Positions 1 to 6,541 of a stretch of 6,880 bases of DNA are shown piece after piece. The stretch is taken from assembly GCA_947457445.1 (NCBI GenBank), contig CANGVO010000052.1:1-6880 (forward strand), given 5' to 3'. Position numbers and translations under genes: made by a program. Position 1 is the stretch's first letter, and each line of letters starts with the position of its first letter. The DNA is from Actinomycetota bacterium. Its GTDB lineage: Bacteria; Actinomycetota; Actinomycetes; Nanopelagicales; Nanopelagicaceae. The notes beneath the pieces were generated by a model. The model did no database searches, had not been told where the DNA came from, and saw only the letters and a list, made by a program, of their open reading frames with translations.

Positions 1-55
1 CCTAGGACTCTGGCTTCTCAAGTCAGCTACGAGGGTTCGAATCCCTTCGGGGCTA
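1..55 (+). tRNA. tRNA-Glu (anticodon CTC), 3' part, 5' end cut by window edge
   Basis: The visible part holds the end of the D-arm (CCTAGGAC, typical of bacterial tRNA-Glu). The anticodon stem is CTGGC (10-14) paired with GTCAG (22-26), with one G-U pair. The seven-base loop TTCTCAA puts the anticodon CTC at 17-19, so it reads GAG (Glu). A four-base variable loop follows. The T-arm is GAGGG (31-35) / TTCGAAT / CCCTT (43-47), and the 3' acceptor strand is CGGGGCT (48-54) with A55 as the likely discriminator base. CCA is not encoded. The 5' acceptor strand and most of the D-arm lie outside the window, so acceptor pairing cannot be tested. The gene converges on the minus-strand operon, and only 19 bp separate it from the dehydrogenase stop codon. 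Confidence 0.9.
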
Positions 56-74
56 CGCAGTATCTATTTAATCT

Positions 75-779
75 TTACCAAGCTTGCGAGCCGAGCCCAC
101 CATCAAAGTCATAAGTAGATCCAGTCGCCCAAGCATTGGCATCAGATAATAAAAATTCAGTAACCCCAACAACTTCTGCGGCGCTGGCATAGCGCGCGAG
201 TGGAGTGGCTGCTTTCCATGCTGCAACTCCTTCCGGCCAGGCTTGATCAATTCCGTCGCGCCCGATCAACCCAAGTCGCAGACCAAGTACACGCATTGGC
301 GCGTGAGCACGAGACGCTGATCGAGTTAGGACATCAAGAGCCGCTTTGCTTGCTCCATATATTTCATGGCCTGGCCGCGGGTTAAGCGCTTCAACTGATG
401 AAATATTTAAGACAACCTGAACTTTTGATTTTGCACTTTCATCAATAATTTCTTTTGGTGCATCCACATTTATTCGCATCATTAGTTCAATCTCAGCGCG
501 AGTTGCATGCGCAGGATCTAGAACTGCTTGATTTGCGGCGTTGTTGATTACATAGTCAAGGCGACCGGCGCGAGAAAGAGCCTCTTGCACAAGTGAGTTT
601 CCAGATTTGCTAACAGCTAAATCTTCGGCGATTACATGCAAATTAGGGCGAGCATGAAGTTCGCCAGTGTTTACTTGGGCGCAAACAGTGAAACCGAGTT
701 CCAAGAAACGATCAACGTAGGCCCGTCCGATTAGACCAGAAGCACCAGTGATGAGAATGTTCTTGCCGCTAAAAGTCAT
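75..779 (-). CDS. SDR-family NAD(P)-dependent oxidoreductase, substrate unknown
   Basis: A 234-residue classical short-chain dehydrogenase, normal length for a single Rossmann-domain enzyme. Visible motifs are the cofactor-binding TGASGLIG (residues 11-18), an acidic D53 where D(V/L) precedes the adenine pocket, the NNAA structural motif (79-82), and the catalytic set N104, S128, Y141 and K145, with Y-x-x-x-K as YGASK. The C-terminus ends in the usual ATGSTYDFDGG segment, so the enzyme looks intact and active. It should be a soluble cytosolic NAD(P)(H) oxidoreductase. The substrate cannot be read from sequence. As last gene of a nucleoside import and cleavage operon it may act on a sugar or thio-sugar product, but this is only inference. 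Its ATG overlaps the deaminase stop by 4 bp (ATGA), which implies translational coupling. No good Shine-Dalgarno sequence precedes it. Confidence 0.9.
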   Translation of the reverse strand: MTFSGKNILITGASGLIGRAYVDRFLELGFTVCAQVNTGELHARPNLHVIAEDLAVSKSGNSLVQEALSRAGRLDYVINNAANQAVLDPAHATRAEIELMMRINVDAPKEIIDESAKSKVQVVLNISSVEALNPRPGHEIYGASKAALDVLTRSASRAHAPMRVLGLRLGLIGRDGIDQAWPEGVAAWKAATPLARYASAAEVVGVTEFLLSDANAWATGSTYDFDGGLGSQAW

Positions 780-2074
780 CGCAGCGGATCCAGCGCCTTA
801 ACGCGTTCATTTACGCGCTTTATCAACCCTGCCAAATCAATCTTTGTACTTGTGCGATTATCGACAACTTGATCACCTGCCACCCAGACATCTGTTACAT
901 CTCCGCGACCGGCGGCGAAAACCAAAAGCGCATTCACGTTGTGAACTGGAGTTAAATGCGCTGCCTGCAGATCGATGGCAATTAGATCTGCTTCTTTACC
1001 GACTTCGATACTGCCGACGCGATCAGCCAAACCAACGGCGCGAGCGGCTTCGATAGTTGCGGCGCGAACAATAGAAGTTAGATCTACATCTGCGGGGGAC
1101 TGGCGCAGCGCAACTACGTGGGCTGCCATACGCATTACCGAAAACATATCTAGATCATTTGATGAAGCGCAACTATCGGTGCCAAGTCCGACGGCGATGC
1201 CAGCTTTGCGCATATCGTTAAATCGCGCCAAGCCCGAGCCAAGTTTTAAATTACTTCCCGGGCAATGTCCTACAGATGCACCTTTGCTGGATGCAATCTT
1301 CATATCAGAATCACTTAAATGAACACCATGGCCGAAAATAGTTGGAACATCTAAAATTCCAGTATCCCGACAGACTTCAGTAGGAGTTTTGGAATAACGT
1401 TGCGCAACATCAGTGTTTTCTGCTTCGGTTTCCGAGACGTGCAAATGAATACGTGCACCAATCTCTTTGGCGATCTGTGCTACCTGAGTTAAATTCTCGG
1501 GAGAATCTGTGTAAGTCGAATGTGGCATCAAGTAGGTCGGAATATACGGCCCACCTATTTTGGCGAGTTCATCTTTCCATTGGTGCGCGCGCTCAATACG
1601 TTGCTCCCACTGCAGGCCGTCTAAACCTGGGAAATCAAAGAAGATTGGCCCCGCTATATGTCGCAATCCCACTCGTACTGCGCCGCGATGTGTTGCGACG
1701 GGATTTAAATACATATCCATAGTTGTTGTGGTGCCGGATAAAAGTGCTTCGAGCGCGCCTAATTCAGTACCAAGTTCGCAGGTAGCTTCATCCATGATCG
1801 CACCTTCTGCAGCCCAGACGAGCTCGAGAAAGCCTTGCAGATTTACGCCTTCAGACCAGCCACGCAAGAGCGTCATACCCAAGTGAGTATGGCTATTGAT
1901 TAAGCCTGGTGCGATTAATTTGCCGGCTGCGTCATAAACTTTTTTAGCCGAAGGCGTATCGGTTCCAATATAAGAAATCTTGCCGTCGGTAATTCCGATA
2001 GAAACGTTTTCGAGAATCTCATTTTTTTCATTCGATGTAACCGCATAACGCGCATTTGTGATTAAGATATCCAT
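776..2074 (-). CDS. Amidohydrolase, probable 5'-methylthioadenosine / S-adenosylhomocysteine-type deaminase
   Basis: A 432-residue metal-dependent hydrolase of the ATZ/TRZ-like amidohydrolase branch, which deaminates purine nucleosides and related rings. The layout is a small N-terminal beta domain (about 1-55), a TIM barrel and a C-terminal beta return. Metal and catalytic residues are visible: H62/H64 (SHTHLG), H185 (MPHS), H212 and E215 (HVSE), H249 (GHGVHL), the HCPGSNLKLGSG segment (270-281) and D300 (GTDSCASSND). The pattern fits adenosine-ring deaminases such as Thermotoga Tm0936 and Pseudomonas MTA deaminase, with E90 the likely ribose-binding Glu. The two arginines that bind the SAH carboxylate in Tm0936 seem to be missing (GPIFFDFPG, 142-150), which favours MTA, 5'-deoxyadenosine or adenosine over SAH. 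The ATG directly abuts the phosphorylase stop (TAAATG). An N-terminal Rossmann-like signal or secretion peptide is absent, so it is cytosolic. Guanine or 8-oxoguanine deamination is a less likely alternative. Confidence 0.85.
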   Translation of the reverse strand: MDILITNARYAVTSNEKNEILENVSIGITDGKISYIGTDTPSAKKVYDAAGKLIAPGLINSHTHLGMTLLRGWSEGVNLQGFLELVWAAEGAIMDEATCELGTELGALEALLSGTTTTMDMYLNPVATHRGAVRVGLRHIAGPIFFDFPGLDGLQWEQRIERAHQWKDELAKIGGPYIPTYLMPHSTYTDSPENLTQVAQIAKEIGARIHLHVSETEAENTDVAQRYSKTPTEVCRDTGILDVPTIFGHGVHLSDSDMKIASSKGASVGHCPGSNLKLGSGLARFNDMRKAGIAVGLGTDSCASSNDLDMFSVMRMAAHVVALRQSPADVDLTSIVRAATIEAARAVGLADRVGSIEVGKEADLIAIDLQAAHLTPVHNVNALLVFAAGRGDVTDVWVAGDQVVDNRTSTKIDLAGLIKRVNERVKALDPLR

Positions 2075-2815
2075 TTATGAAGCCAGGATTTTTATTGCAC
2101 CATCAATGATTGTTATTACATTTCCAGCGCATCCCTTAATTACTTCTCCAACGCCTTCATGGCTGATTTCTTCCTTGGATAGCCCTGCCGCAGGGTTAGC
2201 CACTGCTGCAATTGCTGCATATCGAAGACCTGCTTCGCGTGCCAGCGTTGCTTCAGGAACACCTGTCATTCCAACCACGGTTACGCCCATAGCGGCGCAC
2301 ATGCGAATTTCAGCAGGTGATTCAAAACGAGGGCCATTAAAAACAGCGTAGATACCGTGCTTATGTAATTTGATATCTGATTTTTCCGCTGATTTAGATA
2401 ACGCCTTTTGAATTTCCTTGTCATAAATGTAAGTCATATCAATATGTTGGACGCCGCCCTCTTGGACACCATCAAAGAAAGTATCAGCACGGCCATGAGT
2501 GAAATCAATAAAGTCATCAACTAGCTGCAGAGCGCCAGGCTTGAGTTTCTTATCGACTCCGCCGACAACGTTTACACCAATAATTAGTTCGGCGCCCCAA
2601 TTTTTGAGAGCTTGAATATTTGCTCGATAATTTACTTGGCTTGGTGGAACCGTGTGATTAACGCCGTGACGGGTTAGGAATGCAACTTCGGCGCCGTGCC
2701 ACTTCCCGGTAGTAATAACGGCTTGACCATAATTGGTATCAACTGTTGTAGGGGATTGGCCAGCAAGTGCCGGAAGATTGTAAAAACCAGTTCCAGCAAT
2801 TATTGCGATCTTCAA
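2075..2815 (-). CDS. MTAP/PNP-family nucleoside phosphorylase, probable S-methyl-5'-thioinosine phosphorylase
   Basis: A 246-residue trimeric-type purine nucleoside phosphorylase. It would split a nucleoside with phosphate into free base and sugar 1-phosphate in the cytosol. Family motifs are all present: GTGFYNL (8-14, phosphate loop), RHG with H54 (49-54), PPSQVNYRAN (57-66), VNVVGG (81-86), GPRFES (161-166) and GMTGVPEA (182-189, the ribose-binding Met). The base-recognition segment is ANPAAG with N207. Adenine-specific MTAPs have a TDxD sequence here, whereas 6-oxopurine phosphorylases and Pseudomonas methylthioinosine phosphorylase have Asn. A 6-oxopurine substrate is therefore more likely, which fits the deaminase next door. 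Start: a TTG at 2813-2815, seven bases after a strong AAAGGAG, and the protein then begins exactly at the conserved KIAIIAGTG strand. It is separated from the ATPase stop by only 4 bp. Many pipelines would call it simply MTAP (mtnP). Confidence 0.88.
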   Translation of the reverse strand: MKIAIIAGTGFYNLPALAGQSPTTVDTNYGQAVITTGKWHGAEVAFLTRHGVNHTVPPSQVNYRANIQALKNWGAELIIGVNVVGGVDKKLKPGALQLVDDFIDFTHGRADTFFDGVQEGGVQHIDMTYIYDKEIQKALSKSAEKSDIKLHKHGIYAVFNGPRFESPAEIRMCAAMGVTVVGMTGVPEATLAREAGLRYAAIAAVANPAAGLSKEEISHEGVGEVIKGCAGNVITIIDGAIKILAS

Positions 2816-2819
2816 TTTA

Positions 2820-4328
2820 CTACTCCTTTAGACCGGCCATGAGGCGGCCAATATAGTTGCGATCTGCATCTTTGGAATCCAGAACTGCGACAATTTTGCC
2901 GCCTGACATAACCGCGATGCGATCTGAAAGCGAGAGAATTTCATCTAATTCTGCAGAAACTAACATCACTGCTGCACCTTTATCGCGTGCAGCAATTAGT
3001 TGGTTATGAATGAATTCAATAGAACCAACATCTACACCACGCGTCGGTTGAGCAGCGATAAGAACTGGAAGCTCTTCACTGAGTTCGCGAGCTACAACAA
3101 CTTTTTGTTTATTTCCTCCAGAGAGTGAACTAGCGGTGTTGAAAGCAGAAGGAGTGCGAATGTCGAACTTGGCAACGGTATCCACCGCGTTCGTAGCGAT
3201 CGCAGATAGGTCGCGGATCCAACCCTTTGAAAATGGGGATTGATCGAATTGATTTAAGATTAAATTGTCGGCAATTGAATAAGACGAGATCAGACCATGC
3301 TTTTCACGATCTTCGGGAACGTGAGAAATTCCCGCTTCGTGTACCGCATGAGGATTTAAATTCTTGGTTGGTTCACCCTTTAACAGGACTTCGCCTGCTT
3401 CACGATTGCGCATACCGCAGATCGCTTCTACTAGTTCGCGCTGTCCGTTTCCTTCGACTCCAGCGACTCCGAGGATTTCACCAGAATACAGAGAGAGATC
3501 AACGCCCTTAACCATCAATAATTTACGGTCATCTAGAACTTGTAAGCCTTTAACTTCGAGCACAACCCCGCCACGTTTAGCTTCTGTGCGGTTCACCTGC
3601 AGCACGACCGAACGACCAACCATCATCTGAGCAAGTCCAGCTTCATCACTCTCTTTTGGAGAAGTAGTGCCAACAAGCTTTCCTCCGCGCAAAACCACGA
3701 CTCGGTCCGCAACGGCCATAACTTCATGGAGTTTATGGGTAATCAGAACTACACCTACGCCGCTCTTAGCAAGATTGCGAATAACTTCGAGGAGCTCATC
3801 GATTTCTTGTGGAGTTAAAACCGCTGTTGGTTCATCGAGAATAAGCAGTTTCACATCTTTGCGAAGTGCTTTCAAAATTTCAACGCGTTGTTGCATACCA
3901 ACCGGAAGATCTTCGATTACTGCATCAGGGTCAACTTCTAGACCATAACGCTTGGAAAGGGCCAAGATCTCATCGTGAGCCGCTTTCTTATTAATGAATA
4001 GCCCACGCTTTGGTTCATCGCCCAAAATAATGTTTTCGGTAACTGTCATCACGGGAACGAGTTGAAAGTGCTGGTGAACCATTCCAACGCCACGTGCGAT
4101 AACGCCAGCAGTATCACCAAAGACGATAGGTGTTCCACCGATTTTGATTTCACCTGAATCAGGCTTAACTAAACCGAAGACTGCTTTAAGCAATGTGGAT
4201 TTGCCTGCGCCATTTTCGCCAAGCAATGCAACAACTTCGCCAGCATTTACAGTTAGCGAAATATTGTCATTGGCTACAACGCCGGGGTAGCGCTTGGTTA
4301 CACCGGTGACCTCAAGAAGGGCGCTCAT
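2820..4328 (-). CDS. Sugar/nucleoside ABC importer ATPase with two nucleotide-binding domains (BmpA/NupO class)
   Basis: A 502-residue cytosolic ATPase with two ABC domains in one chain, the usual size and form for ribose/nucleoside importers (RbsA, NupO/YufO). Domain 1 is canonical: A-loop Y14, Walker A GENGAGKST (37-45), Q-loop Q86, signature LPVGMQQ (141-147), Walker B LLILDE (161-166) and H-loop H198. Domain 2 (about 255-502) is degenerate: its Walker A is GVEGNGQRE (290-298) without the Lys-Ser/Thr, its Walker B is VLIAAQPTRG with Q427 for the catalytic Glu, and SAELDE replaces the H-loop. Its signature LSGGNKQ (402-408) is intact. One active and one inactive ATP site is normal for this family, so this is not decay. 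The start ATG overlaps the upstream permease stop by one base (TAATG), and AAGGGA lies eight bases before it. It should pair with the two permeases encoded just upstream. Confidence 0.96.
   Translation of the reverse strand: MSALLEVTGVTKRYPGVVANDNISLTVNAGEVVALLGENGAGKSTLLKAVFGLVKPDSGEIKIGGTPIVFGDTAGVIARGVGMVHQHFQLVPVMTVTENIILGDEPKRGLFINKKAAHDEILALSKRYGLEVDPDAVIEDLPVGMQQRVEILKALRKDVKLLILDEPTAVLTPQEIDELLEVIRNLAKSGVGVVLITHKLHEVMAVADRVVVLRGGKLVGTTSPKESDEAGLAQMMVGRSVVLQVNRTEAKRGGVVLEVKGLQVLDDRKLLMVKGVDLSLYSGEILGVAGVEGNGQRELVEAICGMRNREAGEVLLKGEPTKNLNPHAVHEAGISHVPEDREKHGLISSYSIADNLILNQFDQSPFSKGWIRDLSAIATNAVDTVAKFDIRTPSAFNTASSLSGGNKQKVVVARELSEELPVLIAAQPTRGVDVGSIEFIHNQLIAARDKGAAVMLVSAELDEILSLSDRIAVMSGGKIVAVLDSKDADRNYIGRLMAGLKE
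2823..2829 (-). promoter_or_regulatory. Ribosome binding site AAAGGAG for the TTG-started phosphorylase
   Basis: On the minus strand AAAGGAG ends seven bases before the TTG start and overlaps the last two sense codons (AAG GAG) of the ATPase, just ahead of its TAG. It is the strongest Shine-Dalgarno match seen in the window and is the main reason to accept the TTG start. Ribosomes finishing the ATPase would be sitting on it, so translation of the two genes is probably coupled. Confidence 0.75.
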
Positions 4329-5317
4329 TAATTTTGTCCCTTCTCGTAAGGTTGGCCTTCTGCGGCGGGCGGCCTGACTTTTCCTGCTGAGATTGCCAGA
4401 ACAATAATTGTCATTACATAAGGCAGAATTCCCACGAACTGTGGTGGAATGTTTACTGTTCCATTAATCATCAATTGGTTTGCACCGGCTTGAGATAAAC
4501 CAAAGAACATCGCTGCAGCGAGAGCTCCCAGTGGATTCCAGCGACCGAAGATCATCAAAGCCAGAGCGGTGAAGCCTTTACCTGCCGTGAAGCCGCGGTT
4601 CCATGATCCAACTAGTTCAAGAACTAAATAAGAACCACACAAACCACCAATTGCTCCAGCGATCGCCACGTTTAGATAGCGCAACTTAGATACCGATACA
4701 CCGGCTGTATCTGCAGCAGATGGATGCTCGCCAACTGCGCGTGAGCGTAGCCCCCAGGAAGTATGGAAAAGGGCAAAGTACAAAGTCAGAATTACAACGA
4801 ACCCTAGGTACATCAAGAAACCATGTTTAAAGAGAACGTCTCCGAAAAATGGAATATCCGAAAGCCCAGGTATTGGCTTCTGCTTAAACATAGTTGGAAG
4901 CATGGTGCCTTGAATATAGAAGAATGAAGTAAGCCCAGTTGCCAGAATATTTAGAATCGTTCCGGCAATGATTTGATCCATTTTCCAAGTAACGCTCATT
5001 AACGCGAGAAGCAGGCTCATGAAAACGCCCGTGGCCATAGCAATACAAAAACCGATGATGATGCTCTTTGTGGCAATAGCAGAGTAGAAAGCCACGAAGG
5101 AAGATAGGAGCAAAGTTCCTTCAATACCAATATTTACAATACCTGTGCGTTCGCACATGATGCCAACCATTGCGGCTAAAGCCAGCGGCATAGCAAAAGT
5201 TACTGCGATTGAAAAGACTGAAGTAGTTACGTTGGATGATTGTAAATACAAATACAGCGTTGAAATTGCAATTGCAAGTGTGTAATAAAACCCGCGACGC
5301 TTAACTATTGAACTCAA
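4328..5317 (-). CDS. ABC importer permease, second subunit (BPD_transp_2, NupQ-like)
   Basis: A 329-residue integral membrane protein, mostly hydrophobic, with about eight to ten predicted helices. It is the second transmembrane half of the importer. Family marks are ERTGIVNIGIEGTLL (56-70), MDQIIAGTILN (113-123), the cytoplasmic coupling region GLRSRAVGEHPSAADTAGVS (189-208), GFTAGKGFTALALMIFGRW (242-260) and a final LPYVMTIIVLAISAGK followed by the RPPAA tail typical of NupQ-type subunits. The start is TTG at 5315-5317, overlapping the previous permease's TGA as TTGA. GGGAGG lies nine bases upstream and no other in-frame Met occurs before residue 43, so the TTG start is well supported. It should form a heterodimer with the 5314-6393 product. 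The cargo is expected to be a purine nucleoside or similar compound, by family and by the downstream enzymes. Confidence 0.94.
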   Translation of the reverse strand: MSSIVKRRGFYYTLAIAISTLYLYLQSSNVTTSVFSIAVTFAMPLALAAMVGIMCERTGIVNIGIEGTLLLSSFVAFYSAIATKSIIIGFCIAMATGVFMSLLLALMSVTWKMDQIIAGTILNILATGLTSFFYIQGTMLPTMFKQKPIPGLSDIPFFGDVLFKHGFLMYLGFVVILTLYFALFHTSWGLRSRAVGEHPSAADTAGVSVSKLRYLNVAIAGAIGGLCGSYLVLELVGSWNRGFTAGKGFTALALMIFGRWNPLGALAAAMFFGLSQAGANQLMINGTVNIPPQFVGILPYVMTIIVLAISAGKVRPPAAEGQPYEKGQN

Positions 5318-6393
5318 TTTCCCCAGCCTCCCGTCAAAGCACGGTTGGATGAATTCTTAAAGAATCTGGAAATCAGGGGAGCGGTTACAAATAACAAGAT
5401 CATCGCAAGCAAAAGATCTACAAGTTCGGGGGCGACGCCAGCATCGAATTGCATATTGGCAGCTCCAGCCCGCATGCCACCGATCAAAATCGCGCCCGGA
5501 ATAATTCCGATGGGATGAACTCGGCCGAGTAGCGCAATTGTGATTCCATCAAAGCCCAGACCTAAATTAAATGCGGGCTCGAATCGATAGGTAATTCCTA
5601 GAGTTTCTACCGCCCCACCTAGGCCGGCAATTCCACCCGAGAACAACATTGCAAAGAAGATCGTGCGCTTATATGAAATACCCGCGTACCAAGCAGCGAA
5701 TTTATTTCGGCCTACCGAGTTAAAGCGGAAACCGGTAGTTGTATATCCAAGAACCCACCACATCATGACCGCTAGAAATAGCGAGACAGCGAAACCGCTT
5801 GGGAGGGGACCAAAAACTGGAAGGCGCACCGATTCAATGATTTGTGGAGTGCGAGTTAGCGCCTGATCCGGTTCTTTAAATGGGTGAGAAGCCAGGTAGT
5901 CAACGATTCCCATCACAATTGAGTTCAACATAATGGTTGTAATAACTTCGTGAACTCCGCGGAAAGCCTTTAAGTAACCTGCGATTGCTCCGACTAGTCC
6001 GCCGAAGAAGAAACCGAAGCCAAGAGCAACTGAAATATGAATGATTGGAGGCAAGTTAGTAATTGCATATCCTGCCCAAGCCGAAGCGAGAGCTCCGGTA
6101 AGTAATTGACCTTGCACGCCGATGTTAAAGAGACCTGCGCGAAGACCCAAAGTTACGGCAAGGCCGCTAAGTACCAGCGGAGTTGCTTTTCCTAAAGTTG
6201 AAGCGATGCCATCGCCAGAACCAAAGGCAGTCGTGAAAAGAGATTTGTAGGCAAGTATTGGATCTAAACCTTGCGCAAACATCAAAATAGATGCAACAAA
6301 CATTGCTGCAAGTACAGATATGGTCGGAATTAGCCAAGAACCAACATCGTATTTTTGCTTCGTTGCCTTTACATCTTCAATCAACGCTGACAT
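5314..6393 (-). CDS. ABC importer permease, first subunit (BPD_transp_2, NupP-like)
   Basis: An integral membrane protein of 359 residues from the ATG at 6391-6393, or 362 from an in-frame TTG at 6400-6402. The residue numbers that follow count from the TTG. The charged cytosolic N-terminus (about 1-22) is followed by eight or more hydrophobic helices. Family marks are LRAGLFNIGVQGQLL (87-101), KAFRGVHEVITTIMLN (145-160), GISYKR followed by SGGIAGLGGAVE (241-266) and GLGFDGITIALLGRVHPIG (281-299). This is the longer, NupP-like member of the permease pair. I prefer the ATG because a GGA lies just before it and nothing resembling a Shine-Dalgarno sequence precedes the TTG, but neither start is strong. 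Its TGA overlaps the next permease's TTG. It follows the binding-protein gene across a gap with a hairpin, so its expression may be lower than that of the binding protein. Confidence 0.94.
   Translation of the reverse strand: MSALIEDVKATKQKYDVGSWLIPTISVLAAMFVASILMFAQGLDPILAYKSLFTTAFGSGDGIASTLGKATPLVLSGLAVTLGLRAGLFNIGVQGQLLTGALASAWAGYAITNLPPIIHISVALGFGFFFGGLVGAIAGYLKAFRGVHEVITTIMLNSIVMGIVDYLASHPFKEPDQALTRTPQIIESVRLPVFGPLPSGFAVSLFLAVMMWWVLGYTTTGFRFNSVGRNKFAAWYAGISYKRTIFFAMLFSGGIAGLGGAVETLGITYRFEPAFNLGLGFDGITIALLGRVHPIGIIPGAILIGGMRAGAANMQFDAGVAPELVDLLLAMILLFVTAPLISRFFKNSSNRALTGGWGN
5327..5332 (-). promoter_or_regulatory. Ribosome binding site GGGAGG for the TTG-started second permease
   Basis: GGGAGG on the minus strand sits nine bases before the TTG at 5315-5317, inside the last codons of the first permease. 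It decides the start of the second permease, for which no ATG or GTG is available at a sensible position. Confidence 0.65.
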
Positions 6394-6541
6394 GACATCC
6401 AATTTCTAGTGACGAAAATTTGTTTTTCTAAGTTATTAACTCTAGTCGTTATTGCGTGATTTCCATAGAGTGGCGAATGGGTGCGCATCTCTGCGCACCC
6501 ATTCGTAGAACCCACCTAACTTTTACATATTTACGAACTTG
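6394..6541. other. Intergenic gap between binding-protein and permease genes
   Basis: This is the only sizeable non-coding stretch in the window (148 bp). It contains the hairpin at 6474-6505 and an AT-rich part at about 6403-6445 upstream of the permease start. I looked on the minus strand for a -35/-10 pair ahead of the permease and found only isolated TANNNT matches without a partner, so no promoter is called. I see no small ORF with a ribosome site and no riboswitch-like structure. Confidence 0.6.
6474..6505 (-). terminator. Perfect 14-bp hairpin after the binding-protein gene: U-less terminator or mRNA 3'-end stabiliser
   Basis: The arms 6474-6487 and 6492-6505 are exact reverse complements (CGAATGGGTGCGCA) around a four-base loop. 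Read on the minus strand the loop is GAGA, a GNRA tetraloop, while on the plus strand it is TCTC, so the RNA form fits minus-strand transcription. It starts 36 bases after the binding-protein stop. No T-run follows on the minus strand, so it is not a classical Rho-independent terminator. U-less hairpin terminators are known in actinobacteria. Placed inside an importer operon, it is more likely a partial terminator or a block to 3' exonucleases that raises binding-protein mRNA above the permease mRNA. Confidence 0.7.

Noticed and set aside
1..55. The tRNA gene as an integration site for a mobile element
   Set aside because: No integrase, no repeat of the tRNA 3' end within the window, and the neighbouring genes are ordinary metabolic genes with uniform composition.
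844..2351. Plus-strand open frames of about 60-115 codons opposite the deaminase and phosphorylase
   Set aside because: They are antisense shadows of well-supported conserved genes, rich in Arg/Ser/Pro with no recognisable motif and no good ribosome site.
2820..3470. Degenerate Walker A and Walker B in the second ATPase domain, which could be read as a decaying gene
   Set aside because: The same losses (GxxGNGQ, AAQPTRG, SAELDE in place of the H-loop) are normal for double-domain sugar/nucleoside importer ATPases, and the frame is intact at full length.
6431..6441. Short palindrome AGTTATTAACT upstream of the first permease as a possible operator
   Set aside because: Only 5-bp arms in AT-rich sequence, with no second copy and no promoter next to it. 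Chance is a sufficient explanation.
6403..6470. Internal promoter for the permease genes
   Set aside because: TANNNT matches such as TAGAGT and TAACTT occur on the minus strand, but no -35-like hexamer is found at 16-18 bases from either.
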